Part shown: piece by piece, positions 1-8,125 of the stretch | Layout: each line of letters begins with the position of its first letter | Position numbering within the stretch: position 1 is the stretch's first letter | Assembly: GCA_903873805.1 (NCBI GenBank) | Contig: CAIQQB010000003.1 | Span: 1 to 55,268 of the forward strand | Source of the DNA: an uncultured Opitutia bacterium | GTDB lineage: Bacteria > Verrucomicrobiota > Verrucomicrobiia > Opitutales > Opitutaceae | Direction of reading: 5' to 3' | DNA length: 55,268 nucleotides | Notes under the pieces: generated by a model | The model's input: only the letters and a program-made list of their open reading frames with translations | Database searches by the model: none | What the model was told of the DNA's origin: nothing | Position numbers and translations under genes: made by a program

Positions 1-1
1 C

Positions 2-814
2 GGTCCGGCACCGGGGTCGGCGACCCCGGCTACAGTTAACATTCCCGTCACGCGTCTTTCGGTCATCTACCGCCAGCAGGGTCAGAGCGGCATCGTCACC
101 ACCGCGCATGCGATCAACGCCGGCGACCCGTCGCTGCCGCCGGCCGTGAACGAGGTGGCCGGGGTTCAGGTCTGGAGCGACCTCACGTTCATCACCGCAA
201 CTGATGCCGAGGACTGCGTTCGCAAGGTCATCCAGCTGGTCACGGAGTTCGTGCCGCGCGCGCTCAAGTGGCCGCATCCGGTCAACGACGTGCAGGTGCT
301 GGCGCCGATGCACAAGGGCGTGGCCGGCGTTTCCAATTTCAACGTGCAGCTCCAGGGCGCGCTCAACACCGGCGGGGGCGTGCGGGCCGCCCTGCGCACG
401 GCCGCTGGCGAGTTCCGGCCCGGCGACAAGGTCATCCAGCTCCGCAACAACTACGACAAAAACCTCTTCAACGGCGACATCGGCGTCATCACGGCGGTGC
501 ACGCCGATGCCGGCACGCTTGACGCCGATTTCGACGGCGCGCGGCACAACTTCGGGCGGGCCGAGTTCGGCGATCTCGCGCTGGCCTATGCGATCAGCAT
601 CCACAAGTCGCAGGGCAGCGAGTATCCGGTCGTGATCGTACCGCTGCTGAAGGCGCATTTCATGATGCTGCAGCGCAACCTCCTCTACACCGCGATCACG
701 CGCGGGAAGAAGAAGGTGTATATCGTCGGCGAGCCGGCGGCCTACGCGATGGCCGTCCGCAACAGCGAGTCGAAGCGCCGCATCACCCACCTGCGGGAGA
801 AGATTCTGGGGTAG
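2..814 (+). CDS. recD2: RecD2-type DNA helicase, C-terminal part (5' end outside window)
   Basis: The frame is open from the first bases of the window, so the gene begins upstream; about 270 residues are visible. They match the C-terminal helicase half of RecD2/ExoV-type superfamily 1B 5'-3' helicases: RLSVIYRQ with HAINAG (the post-Walker B region that binds ssDNA and nucleotide), a small beta-barrel with GDKVIQLRNNYDKNLFNGD and GVI, then YAISIHKSQGSEYPVVIVP (motif V) and LLYTAITRGKKKVYIVG (motif VI with its arginine finger). The role is ATP-driven duplex unwinding in repair or recombination, in the cytoplasm. Odd: residues encoded by 11-35 are a 25-bp palindromic repeat that recurs intergenically at 44200-44276, sitting where family members usually have the segment between Walker B and IPVxRL. 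Confidence 0.85.
   Translation, partial: GPAPGSATPATVNIPVTRLSVIYRQQGQSGIVTTAHAINAGDPSLPPAVNEVAGVQVWSDLTFITATDAEDCVRKVIQLVTEFVPRALKWPHPVNDVQVLAPMHKGVAGVSNFNVQLQGALNTGGGVRAALRTAAGEFRPGDKVIQLRNNYDKNLFNGDIGVITAVHADAGTLDADFDGARHNFGRAEFGDLALAYAISIHKSQGSEYPVVIVPLLKAHFMMLQRNLLYTAITRGKKKVYIVGEPAAYAMAVRNSESKRRITHLREKILG
11..35 (+). repeat. Palindromic repeat R1 inside the recD2 reading frame
   Basis: A 9-bp perfect inverted repeat (ccggggtcg, one base, cgaccccgg) followed by ctacag. The same 25 bases recur at 44252-44276, and in the opposite orientation with one mismatch at 44200-44224. Here the element is read in frame as part of the helicase. Confidence 0.8.
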
Positions 815-852
815 GGCCGGTCTGTGATTTCACGGTCGCTTCACCTTTCCAT

Positions 853-927
853 GGTAGGGCTCGACCTTGTGTCGAGCCTTGTCGGCGCAGGACCGGCACT
901 GAGGCCTCACGCGAGGTGAGGCCCTAC
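853..927. repeat. Double-hairpin intergenic repeat downstream of recD2
   Basis: Two hairpins lie between the helicase and the next gene. The first pairs ggctcgac (858-865) with gtcgagcc (871-878); the second pairs ggcctcac (903-910) with gtgaggcc (916-923). The element starts gtagggc and ends gccctac, so its outer ends also pair. The second hairpin recurs at 46507-46527 with one loop change. It could end the upstream transcript, but no T-run follows. Confidence 0.7.
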
Positions 928-1022
928 GAAAACGACAATCCGCCAGCCGATTGTGAATACGCGCCACCTTCGGCCAAAATTAAGGTTGGCCGGGATTGGC
1001 GCGGCTCCTTCAGGCTGCGGAC

Positions 1023-1727
1023 ATGGCGAAAACGGCGGACATCCCGCGGACGTTCATCTCCCAGCTCAGCCTCACCGGCCGCTCCGGTGGGCGCGTCCGG
1101 GCGCTCACGGGTTTCCGCAAGGCCGTGCACACCGAGCCCGATGCCGTCAACCCCGCCACCCAGGCCTTTCTTGCGCGCCTGTGCGCGGCCGAACTCGCGG
1201 CCGAGGGCGAGGCGTTCTTCCAGCGCACCCGCACCGCGCTCGGGTACCGGCGGCGGGATCTCACGCTCGACGTCGCCAGTCCGGCCGCGGTGCTGACCGC
1301 GCGGGACTTCACCCTCGAGATCGCCTATGCGCTCGAAGCCGGCGATCCCGCGGCCTACGCCGTCACCCGGACGTTGCACGGCCTGCACAGCGGGGACCTG
1401 GTGCGGACGGCGGAGTTTGACACGCTGTTTGCCGGCCTATTCTCCGCCATCGTCTTTACCCTGACGAAGGGGGTGCGGGTCGACGCTGTGGTTGACGTAG
1501 TCGAGGGGCTGGCGGACGCAGCCGGGCTGACCGTGGACTATCCCTCCGACTGCCGGCATTGCGTACTGTCGGTCGAGGGCGTGTCGGCCCAGGTGGTCTG
1601 CGACGGTGCGACGCTGGAGATGCGTTTCGCCCGCGGGGGCTCACCGCGCGAGCTGGTCGAGGAATTCGAGGTCGTCCGCCGGGCCTTTGCGCTCACCAAG
1701 AACCGCGTGCTGGCGGGGCTGATCTGA
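1023..1727 (+). CDS. Unrecognised 234-residue protein
   Basis: I do not recognise this family. The ATG at 1023 is preferred over a TTG at 996 because it begins the Lys/Thr-containing stretch MAKTADIPRTFISQLS; the upstream codons look like non-coding extension. It has no signal peptide or membrane segment. The composition is acidic/alanine-rich and alpha/beta-like, with one HCVLSVEG strand and Cys residues at SDCRHCVLS and VCDG in the last third, and a basic C-terminus ending KNRVLAGLI. It probably acts in the cytoplasm. The gene stands alone between the helicase and the M16 peptidase pair, with about 100 bp to the next start. Codon use fits a real gene and the opposite-strand frames look like shadows. 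Confidence 0.6.
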   Translation: MAKTADIPRTFISQLSLTGRSGGRVRALTGFRKAVHTEPDAVNPATQAFLARLCAAELAAEGEAFFQRTRTALGYRRRDLTLDVASPAAVLTARDFTLEIAYALEAGDPAAYAVTRTLHGLHSGDLVRTAEFDTLFAGLFSAIVFTLTKGVRVDAVVDVVEGLADAAGLTVDYPSDCRHCVLSVEGVSAQVVCDGATLEMRFARGGSPRELVEEFEVVRRAFALTKNRVLAGLI

Positions 1728-1826
1728 CCGGCCGGGGCGCCCCTGCCGCCGGGAAAAATGCCACCTTTCCGCCCTGCGGGCTTGGCGGCAGGGCACTTTT
1801 CCACATTGTGCGGTCTAACTCTCCCC

Positions 1827-3212
1827 ATGAAACTGCGTTCCCTCCTTGGTCTGGCGTTGTTCAGTGCCGTTCCGCTGTCCGCCGCCGACACCCCCGCTCC
1901 CGCCGCCGTCGAGGGCTTTGCCTTCGTCAAGACGGTCGGCGACATCTCCGAGTACACCCTGTCCGCCAACGGCCTCCAGGTGCTGCTGCTGCCCGACCAT
2001 TCGGCGCCCGTGCTCACTTTCATGGTCACCTACCATGTGGGTTCGCGTAACGAGGTCACCGGCACTACCGGCGCGACGCACCTGCTCGAGCACCTGATGT
2101 TCAAGGGCACGCCCAACCACAACCGCGCCGCGGGCAACAACGTCGACCAGCTCCTCGAGCGGACCGGTGCCAACTACAACGCGACCACCTGGATGGACCG
2201 CACCAACTACTACGCCGAGCTCGGCAGCGAGCACCTGGAGAAGGTCGTCGAGATGGAGGCCGACCGCATGCGCAACCTCTCGCTGCGCGAGGAGGACCGC
2301 CAACCCGAGATGACCGTTGTTCGCAACGAGTTCGAACGCGGCGAGAACAGCCCCATCGGCGCACTGGAAAAGGAGATCTTTGCCGCCGCCTACATCGCCC
2401 AGCCCTACCACCATCCCACGATCGGCTGGCGCAGCGACATCGAGAAGGTCTCGATCGAGAAGCTGCGCGAGTTCTACAACACGTTTTACTGGCCCGACAA
2501 CGCGACCGTGACGATCATCGGTGACTTCGTGCCGGCGACGGCCCTCGGCCTCGTCAAAAAATACTACGGGGTCATTCCGAAGTCCCCGCACCCGTTCCCG
2601 CAGGTCTACACCGAGGAGCCGGAGCAGTCCTACCCGAGGCGGGTCGGCGTCAAACGCTCCGGCCAGCTCGGGGTGGTCGCCATCGCCCACAAGATCCCCC
2701 CGGCCACCCATGCGGACTACGCCCCGCTGGCGGTGCTCAGCGCGGTCCTCGCCGACGGCAAGAACAGCCGCCTCTACAGGGCCCTCACGGACCAGAGCCT
2801 CTCGACCGGCGTTTCCGCCTCCGCCAACTTCAACCGCGACCCGACGCTCCACTTCATCTACATCCCACTCGCGCCGGGCGTGAAGCACGAGGACGTCGAG
2901 AAGATCGCCCTGGCCGAGATCGAAAAGGTGAAGAAGGATGGCGTGACGCCGAAGGAGGTCGCGACGGCTGTGGCCAAGATGCTCGCTGATTCTGCCTTCC
3001 AGCGCGACGGATCCTTTGCCATCGCCGGCAACCTCAACGAGTGCATCGCCGCCGGTGACTGGACGCTCTACTACACGGTGGACGACGCGATCAAGAAGGT
3101 TACGCCGGCCGATGTGCAGCGCGTCGCCAACCGCTACCTCGTCGAGGACCAGAGCACGACGGGCTGGTTCATCCCCGTCCTTCCGCCCGACGAGAATGCC
3201 GGCAAACCCTGA
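1827..3212 (+). CDS. Exported M16 family zinc peptidase (catalytic subunit)
   Basis: This is a pitrilysin-family metallopeptidase of about 461 residues. The start at 1827 gives a clean signal peptide (MKLRSLLGLALFSAVPLSA, then ADTP); an in-frame ATG at 1758 would hide it. The inverted zinc motif HxxEH is HLLEH at residues 85-89, inside GATHLLEHLMFKGTPNH, and the third-ligand region is VRNEFERGENSP some 70 residues later. The substrate-contact FYxxFYxPDNA-type segment (FYNTFYWPDNATV) is also present. It would degrade peptides in the periplasm. It lies 33 bp upstream of a second M16 gene that lacks the zinc motif, the usual arrangement for a heterodimer of one active and one inactive half. Confidence 0.9.
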   Translation: MKLRSLLGLALFSAVPLSAADTPAPAAVEGFAFVKTVGDISEYTLSANGLQVLLLPDHSAPVLTFMVTYHVGSRNEVTGTTGATHLLEHLMFKGTPNHNRAAGNNVDQLLERTGANYNATTWMDRTNYYAELGSEHLEKVVEMEADRMRNLSLREEDRQPEMTVVRNEFERGENSPIGALEKEIFAAAYIAQPYHHPTIGWRSDIEKVSIEKLREFYNTFYWPDNATVTIIGDFVPATALGLVKKYYGVIPKSPHPFPQVYTEEPEQSYPRRVGVKRSGQLGVVAIAHKIPPATHADYAPLAVLSAVLADGKNSRLYRALTDQSLSTGVSASANFNRDPTLHFIYIPLAPGVKHEDVEKIALAEIEKVKKDGVTPKEVATAVAKMLADSAFQRDGSFAIAGNLNECIAAGDWTLYYTVDDAIKKVTPADVQRVANRYLVEDQSTTGWFIPVLPPDENAGKP

Positions 3213-3245
3213 GCCGTCTCCAAGCGTCACCGCCCTATTCCCGCC

Positions 3246-4634
3246 ATGAAATCTCCCCTGCGCCTTTTCCTGACCATCGCCAGCCTGGCGGTTATCTCCA
3301 CCTTCGGACTCGCCCAGCCCCTCGCCCCCGCGGCCACCGTCGACGCGCCGACCGATGCCGGCGCCCGGATCGCCGCCAACGTCGTCCGCACCCGCATCGC
3401 CGGCATCGACGTCCTCGCCTGCAAGACCGGGGTGAAGGAGGTCGTCACCTTCCACGGCTCGCTGCCCGCCGGCGACCGTTTCGCCCCCGTCGGCAACCTC
3501 GCCATCCCGACGCTGGTCGGCGAGATGCTCGACAAGGGCACGACGCAGCACGACAAGTTCGCCATTGCCGACGAGCTCGAAAGCGTCGGCGCCGGGATCA
3601 GTTTCGACACGGGTGGCTCGGTGGTCACCTTCAGCGGCAAATGCCTGCAGAAGGACATGCCGCTCGTCATCAGCCTGCTGGCCGAGCAGCTCCGCACTCC
3701 GGCGTTTGCGCCCGAGGAGCTGGCCAAGGTCAAGCAGCAGCTCGCCGGCCATTTTCAACGCGCACTGGAGAGCACCGACTACCGCGCCGGGCAGTCGTTT
3801 GCCTCCACGCTCTATCCGCCCGGCCATCCCAACTACGAGCCGCCCACCGAGGCCTACCTCGCCGCCATCAAGGCCGCCACCATCGACGACCTGAAGGCGT
3901 TTCACGCGAAATACTACGGCCCCGCGCACCTCACGCTCGTGGTCGTGGGCGACATCGACGTCCCGTCGCTCCAGGCCGAGGTGGGCAAGGCGTTCGCCGG
4001 CTGGACCGGCGGGGTCGCTCTCGATCCCGTGCCGCCGCTTTCGCCGACCGACTCGGCGAAAGAGAAGACCGTCTTCATGCCCGACAAGACCAGCGTTACC
4101 GTGACGTGGGGCCAGACGACCGGTCTCAAGTACACGGATCCCGACACGCTGGCGCTGCGCGTGGGCACGGCCATCCTCGGCAGTGGTTTTACCGGACGGC
4201 TCATGGCCAACGTGCGGGACAAGGAGGGTCTCACCTACGGCATCTATTCCAGCGTGGCCAACGACACCTTCACCGATGGTGACTGGAAGATCGGCGCGAC
4301 TTTTGCCCCCGCGCTGCTCGACAAGGGCCTCGCCTCCGCCAAGCGCCAGCTGCTCGCTTGGTACAAGGACGGCGTCACCGCCGACGAGTTGGAGCGGCGC
4401 AAGACCAACCTCGTCGGTACCTTCAAGGTCGGACTGGCCACGACCGATGGCCTGGCGGGCTCGCTGCTCAACGTGGTGCACCGCGGCCTAGACGTGTCCT
4501 GGCTGGACGATTATTCCCGGCTGATCAACTCACTCACGCCTGAGCAGGTGAATGCCGCGATCAAGAAGCACATCAACCCCGACAACCTGGTCCTGATCAA
4601 GGCTGGCACCGTGCCTGAGGCCAAGACCCCCTGA
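3246..4634 (+). CDS. Exported M16 family protein, non-catalytic partner
   Basis: A 462-residue M16-fold protein with an N-terminal signal peptide (MKSPLRLFLTIASLAVISTFGLAQ). Where the active subunit has HxxEH, this one has VGEMLDKGTTQHDKF, so no zinc site. The C-terminal half keeps features of M16 partners: FMPDKTSVTVTWGQTTG, SGFTGRLMANVRDKEGLTYGIYS (the R/Y pair used to hold the substrate C-terminus) and LATTDGLAGSLLN. It most likely pairs with the product of the gene 33 bp upstream to form the closed peptidase chamber in the periplasm, and the two are probably co-transcribed. Confidence 0.88.
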   Translation: MKSPLRLFLTIASLAVISTFGLAQPLAPAATVDAPTDAGARIAANVVRTRIAGIDVLACKTGVKEVVTFHGSLPAGDRFAPVGNLAIPTLVGEMLDKGTTQHDKFAIADELESVGAGISFDTGGSVVTFSGKCLQKDMPLVISLLAEQLRTPAFAPEELAKVKQQLAGHFQRALESTDYRAGQSFASTLYPPGHPNYEPPTEAYLAAIKAATIDDLKAFHAKYYGPAHLTLVVVGDIDVPSLQAEVGKAFAGWTGGVALDPVPPLSPTDSAKEKTVFMPDKTSVTVTWGQTTGLKYTDPDTLALRVGTAILGSGFTGRLMANVRDKEGLTYGIYSSVANDTFTDGDWKIGATFAPALLDKGLASAKRQLLAWYKDGVTADELERRKTNLVGTFKVGLATTDGLAGSLLNVVHRGLDVSWLDDYSRLINSLTPEQVNAAIKKHINPDNLVLIKAGTVPEAKTP

Positions 4635-4681
4635 ACCGGGGCGACGCCGCCGGGTCGATTTAGCCTAGAAAAGGCAGTCGT

Positions 4682-4818
4682 AACCACGGATATCACGGAT
4701 GCACACGGATGATCAATCCATGGCAGATATTCTGGCCTTCACCCAGCAGGTGAACAGATTTTGCGCGATCGATATTTCTCCATGCTCAGTATCCGCGTTA
4801 TCTGTGCAATCCGTGGTT
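4682..4818. repeat. Inverted repeat pair between convergent genes
   Basis: The arm at 4682-4712 (aaccacggatatcacggatg...) is the imperfect reverse complement of the arm at 4789-4818 (...gcaatccgtggttgg), around about 76 bp of AT-richer DNA. It fills the gap between the M16 pair and the convergent PL22 gene. The low GC differs sharply from the flanking genes. It could act as a two-way terminator or be a small dispersed repeat. Confidence 0.75.
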
Positions 4819-4892
4819 GGATTGAACTGCCGAATTTAGGTTTAGGTGCTCGCAGGCGGTAGCCCGGAGGCTGCCCCGCCCACGCGGGGGAC

Positions 4893-6392
4893 TTATTTCG
4901 CGGCGGCGGCCCGGGCCACCTCGACGGCGTAAACGTGTTTCGCACCCTCGAAGTTTCCGGTGAACACGACCCATTTGCCGTCGGGCGTGAAGGTCAGGTT
5001 GGGCTCCACCCCGCCGCGCGGCCCCGTGACGTAGTTGTGCTTCGCCATGTTCACGAGCTTCTCGCGCTGCATCGAGCCGTCGGCCTGCGGGCGCAACAAG
5101 TTGATCCACTGGCCGTCCTTGGCGAATGCGACCTGCGTGGGGTCACCGCCGTCGCTGGCAAAGAGCTTCCCATCGCGCGAAATATTGAAATGCACACCCC
5201 ACCAGTCGCGTTCGAGGTGGTAACGTGTTTCTTTTCCCGTGGCGAGGTTTACGCCGGCGAGCCAAAAATCCTTGCTGCGGGGCAGTTGCAGGTCGAACCA
5301 CACGGTCGTGCCATCGTGGCTCCAGAATTCATGGCCGGCGATTTCCATATCCATCGTGCGGGTGTGCAGGAGGCGCTGGCCGGTGCCGTCGGTCCGGATC
5401 ACCCAGACGCGGTCCACCTCGTGCCAGGTGCCCTCGTGGCAGTAGAGGAGCAGGTTCGGATCGGTGGGCGAAAACTGCAGGTGGTTGAGCCAGGCAAACT
5501 GGTAGCCGGTGGTCAGCGCCGCGCCGGTCTTCAGATTGGTGAAGGTAAACGCCTCCGAGGCCTCGTTGGGAATGCGGCGCGAAAGGCCGTCCTCCTTGGT
5601 GGCGGCATACTCCTCGTCGGGCGTGAGTGGGATGCCGGCCTTGATTTTGTCGCCGAACATCCGCTCGCGCTGCGGCAGCATCACCCTCGGCGGAGGCGGC
5701 GTCACCTGGCCGGTGGGATCGGTGGCGTTCAAGGTAAGGACGCTGAAAGTTTCGTCGGCGTTGATCTCGTTGCCGCGGACATTCGGAACCGTCCGGACCG
5801 CGTGGGTGTCGAGGTTCGCGGCGAAAAAACCGGATGCCGGGGTCGCAGCGATGGCTGGCGGCACTGCCGATGGAGTGGCGGCGCCCGAACTGCTGGCCGG
5901 GTCGCTGCCCCGGCTGCCTTGCGCGGGGGATTGAGCCAGGTCACCGACCTGGCCTGCAGCGGTTGGAGCCGGGGTCGCGGCCGCCGCGGCACTGCGACGT
6001 CCACCTGCGCCGGCCCCACCGCGGCGGCCGCCGCCGCGCGTGAAGTAAACTTCGCGGGTGCGGGTTGCCATCTCGACGGCGCTGGCGCCGGGGACGACCA
6101 GTTCGAGTTTAGGCTCGCCCTGGCCGAGCGTGGTGAGGTCCACCGCGACGATGCCGGCGGGGGCGTTGAAGATGAACTTGTCGCCCTCGGGCGTGTAGCT
6201 GTTCTGGTGGAAATAGAGCGCGCTGCTGTTGGGCGTGTCGGACAGCCGGATGACCCGGTGGCCGGTGTCGGGATCAATCCACTCGCGCGGCAACGCGGCG
6301 GGCGCGGGTGCGGCGGACGTGGGGGCGGCATCGGCGGCGAAGACACGGAGCGCGGCGGTCATCGAGAGCAGGAGCAGACGGGGGAGTTTCAT
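4893..6392 (-). CDS. Exported oligogalacturonate lyase, PL22 family (copy 1)
   Basis: A seven-bladed-propeller lyase that cleaves unsaturated or saturated digalacturonate to 5-keto-4-deoxyuronate, a late pectin step. The start at 6392 gives a signal peptide (MKLPRLLLLSMTAALRVFAADA). Family signatures: LPREWIDPDTGHRVIRLS near residue 35, YFHQNSYTPEGDKF, NHLQFSPTDPNLLLYCHEG (His304, His319), IAGHEFWSHDG (His354) and HFNISRDGKLF (His401); PL22 enzymes use such histidines for Mn2+ binding and catalysis. Odd: residues about 120-188 (5829-6035) are an Ala/Gly/Pro/Arg-rich insert absent from the adjacent paralogue. An export signal is unusual, since enterobacterial PL22 enzymes are cytoplasmic. Confidence 0.88.
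   Translation of the reverse strand: MKLPRLLLLSMTAALRVFAADAAPTSAAPAPAALPREWIDPDTGHRVIRLSDTPNSSALYFHQNSYTPEGDKFIFNAPAGIVAVDLTTLGQGEPKLELVVPGASAVEMATRTREVYFTRGGGRRGGAGAGGRRSAAAAATPAPTAAGQVGDLAQSPAQGSRGSDPASSSGAATPSAVPPAIAATPASGFFAANLDTHAVRTVPNVRGNEINADETFSVLTLNATDPTGQVTPPPPRVMLPQRERMFGDKIKAGIPLTPDEEYAATKEDGLSRRIPNEASEAFTFTNLKTGAALTTGYQFAWLNHLQFSPTDPNLLLYCHEGTWHEVDRVWVIRTDGTGQRLLHTRTMDMEIAGHEFWSHDGTTVWFDLQLPRSKDFWLAGVNLATGKETRYHLERDWWGVHFNISRDGKLFASDGGDPTQVAFAKDGQWINLLRPQADGSMQREKLVNMAKHNYVTGPRGGVEPNLTFTPDGKWVVFTGNFEGAKHVYAVEVARAAAAK
5936..5959. repeat. Degenerate R1-type palindrome within the PL22 copy 1 insert
   Basis: The sequence ccaggtcaccgacctgg with the tail cctgcag resembles the R1 palindrome (tail ctacag) and is translated as part of the low-complexity linker (AGQVGDLA on the minus strand). 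Similarity is partial, so shared descent is uncertain. Confidence 0.4.
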
Positions 6393-6413
6393 AGGGAAAG
6401 CGGAGGAGAAACG

Positions 6414-6518
6414 TTCAACATTCAACATTCAACATTCAACATTCAACGTCCAAGGCCGGAAGCGCGGTCGGCGTATTTCACTGAACGTTGGATGTTGAAT
6501 GTTCAATGTTGGACGTTG
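6414..6518. repeat. TTCAACA heptamer array with an inverted second arm
   Basis: Five tandem TTCAACA units (the last TTCAACG) at 6414-6448, then about 33 bp, then a degenerate inverted arm at 6482-6518 (gttggatgttgaatgttcaa...). The second arm overlaps the 3' end of PL22 copy 2 and supplies its last 12 codons before the stop. The element therefore spans the gap between the two paralogues. Confidence 0.85.
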
Positions 6519-7842
6519 CCGTGGTCTTCGCTATTTCCACGGCAAAGACCTGTGAGCCATGGGCGGCGCCGAGCAGGTTCGAGCGGAAAACGATCCACTT
6601 CATGTCCGGAGAAAAGCTCACGTTGGGTTCCAGGCCGTAGTCGTGCTTCGCCAAATTGACGAGCCGCTCCGCCTTGAACTTGAGCACGGTCACGTCATCG
6701 GGGCCGACCTTCAGCGTCTCAGGCGCGCTCGCGTCGGGGGTGAACAGGTAGATCCACTGGCCGTTGTTGCCGCGCGCCACGCTGTTCGGGCCACCGCCGT
6801 CGCCGGCGAAGAGCTTGCCGTCGGGCGAGACGTTATAATGTACCGACCACTCATTCTTCGGGAGGGTGTAGCGTGTGCGGTGGCCGGTCGCGAGGTTCAC
6901 GCCGCCGACCCAGAACAACTGGCTCTTGGGCGTCTGCAAATCATACCAGGCGTCCTTGCCGTCGGCCCCCCAGAACTCGTGGCCGGCGATCTCGTTCGCC
7001 ATGGTGCGGGCGTGAATGAGGCGCGGCTCGCCGCCGTCCACACGGATTTGCCAGACGCGGTCGACCTGTTCCCACGGGCCCTCGTGGCAATACATCAGGA
7101 GCTTCGGGTCGGTGGGTGAAAACTGCACGTGGTTCAGCCAGTCGTGCTCGGCGTGGAAGAACTTGTTCACCGCGCCGGTCTTCAGGTCCACGGTGTAGAG
7201 CACCATCGGCACCACGGCGCGGAGGCGCTGCGGCAGGCCCTGGTTGCCCGTCCAGGCCGGGCCGATCGCGCCCAGCGGACCGGGCGCGGCGTCGCCCGAG
7301 CCGGCGAGCAGCGTTTCGTCGGCATTGACGGTGAAGCCCGCGCCGTAACGGAGTTCCTCGGGCAGGGTGCCGACTTGGCGGGTCGCGCCGGTGTCGAGGT
7401 TGGTAGCGAGAATGTCCGCGCCCCGGGTGAAAAAGACCGTGGGCGTCCGGCGGCCGACGACGATATGCCCGAGGCGGGCGTCGGCCGGGGAGTTGTCATG
7501 CGTGTCGATGCGCATGGTGGGCGCGACGCCGAGCGTGACCTTTTTGATTTCGCGCGTCCGCAGGTTGATCGTGGCGATGCCGTCGGGCACGGTGACGACG
7601 ATGCGGGTGCCGTCGGGCGTGTAGGTGTTCTGGTGGAAGTAGAGGCTCTGGGTGTTGTCCTCGCTGGACAGGCGGACGACCCGGTGGCCGGTGTCGGGAT
7701 CGATCCACTCGCGCGGCAGGTCTGCGGGGGCGGGCGCCGGAGCAGGAGCCGAGCTGTTGGCCGGGGCGGCGGCAGGCAGCGGCGGCATGTCAGCCGCACG
7801 GGCGAGCGCGCAGGAAAGCAGGAACAGGGTAAACGATTTCAT
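6478..7842 (-). CDS. Exported oligogalacturonate lyase, PL22 family (copy 2)
   Basis: Paralogue of the gene 86 bp downstream, 454 residues, with a signal peptide (MKSFTLFLLSCALARAAD) and an Ala/Pro-rich linker before LPREWIDPDTGHRVVRLS. It keeps YFHQNTYTPDG, NHVQFSPTDPKLLMYCHEG, IAGHEFWGADGKDAWYD and HYNVSPDGKLF, so the active-site histidines are present. It lacks the 70-residue insert of copy 1: FFTRGADILATNLDTG runs straight through. Its last 12 residues (TSNIEHSTSNVQ) are encoded by the heptamer inverted repeat at 6482-6518, so the natural C-terminus has been replaced or extended by repeat DNA. Two diverged copies may handle different oligogalacturonides. It is probably transcribed together with copy 1. 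Confidence 0.87.
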   Translation of the reverse strand: MKSFTLFLLSCALARAADMPPLPAAAPANSSAPAPAPAPADLPREWIDPDTGHRVVRLSSEDNTQSLYFHQNTYTPDGTRIVVTVPDGIATINLRTREIKKVTLGVAPTMRIDTHDNSPADARLGHIVVGRRTPTVFFTRGADILATNLDTGATRQVGTLPEELRYGAGFTVNADETLLAGSGDAAPGPLGAIGPAWTGNQGLPQRLRAVVPMVLYTVDLKTGAVNKFFHAEHDWLNHVQFSPTDPKLLMYCHEGPWEQVDRVWQIRVDGGEPRLIHARTMANEIAGHEFWGADGKDAWYDLQTPKSQLFWVGGVNLATGHRTRYTLPKNEWSVHYNVSPDGKLFAGDGGGPNSVARGNNGQWIYLFTPDASAPETLKVGPDDVTVLKFKAERLVNLAKHDYGLEPNVSFSPDMKWIVFRSNLLGAAHGSQVFAVEIAKTTATSNIEHSTSNVQ

Positions 7843-8125
7843 GGAGGGGTTGTCCGCGGGGTGAAAAAGCCGTTTGAAGTCTGGTCGCGGGCCGACCAGG
7901 GGGGCAATCCCGAATGCGTGCCGGGGAACAAACCATCGGAGAAACGATGCGGCCCGCCCAAGCGGCTGGGGATGGGCTGGGCGCTTCGCTGCGCGAGCCG
8001 GCTTGGAGTAGCGCAGTCATCCCTGCCAGCTCCGAAAGCCGCACCGCCACAGATACTGTCTGGAAGCCTGCGCCATTTCCCAACACTCGGCGGAGACCAA
8101 CCAGCGCAATCAGCCCGGCGCACCG
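7843..8125. other. Intergenic gap with an R3-like repeat
   Basis: No convincing gene. The bases at about 8013-8077 (gtagcgcagtcatccctgcc ... agcctgcgcc) resemble the R3 palindromes at 13936-14002 and 17736-17808. The frames that cross the gap have biased composition but no recognisable protein. Confidence 0.5.

Noticed and set aside
1815-4481. An 888-residue open frame on the minus strand opposite the M16 genes
   Set aside because: It lies entirely antisense to two clear peptidase genes and has no recognisable domain. Long antisense frames are common in GC-rich DNA.
6414-6518. Possible CRISPR array (short regular repeats)
   Set aside because: Units are 7 bp with no spacers, followed by an inverted copy. 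This is not a CRISPR structure and no cas genes are present.
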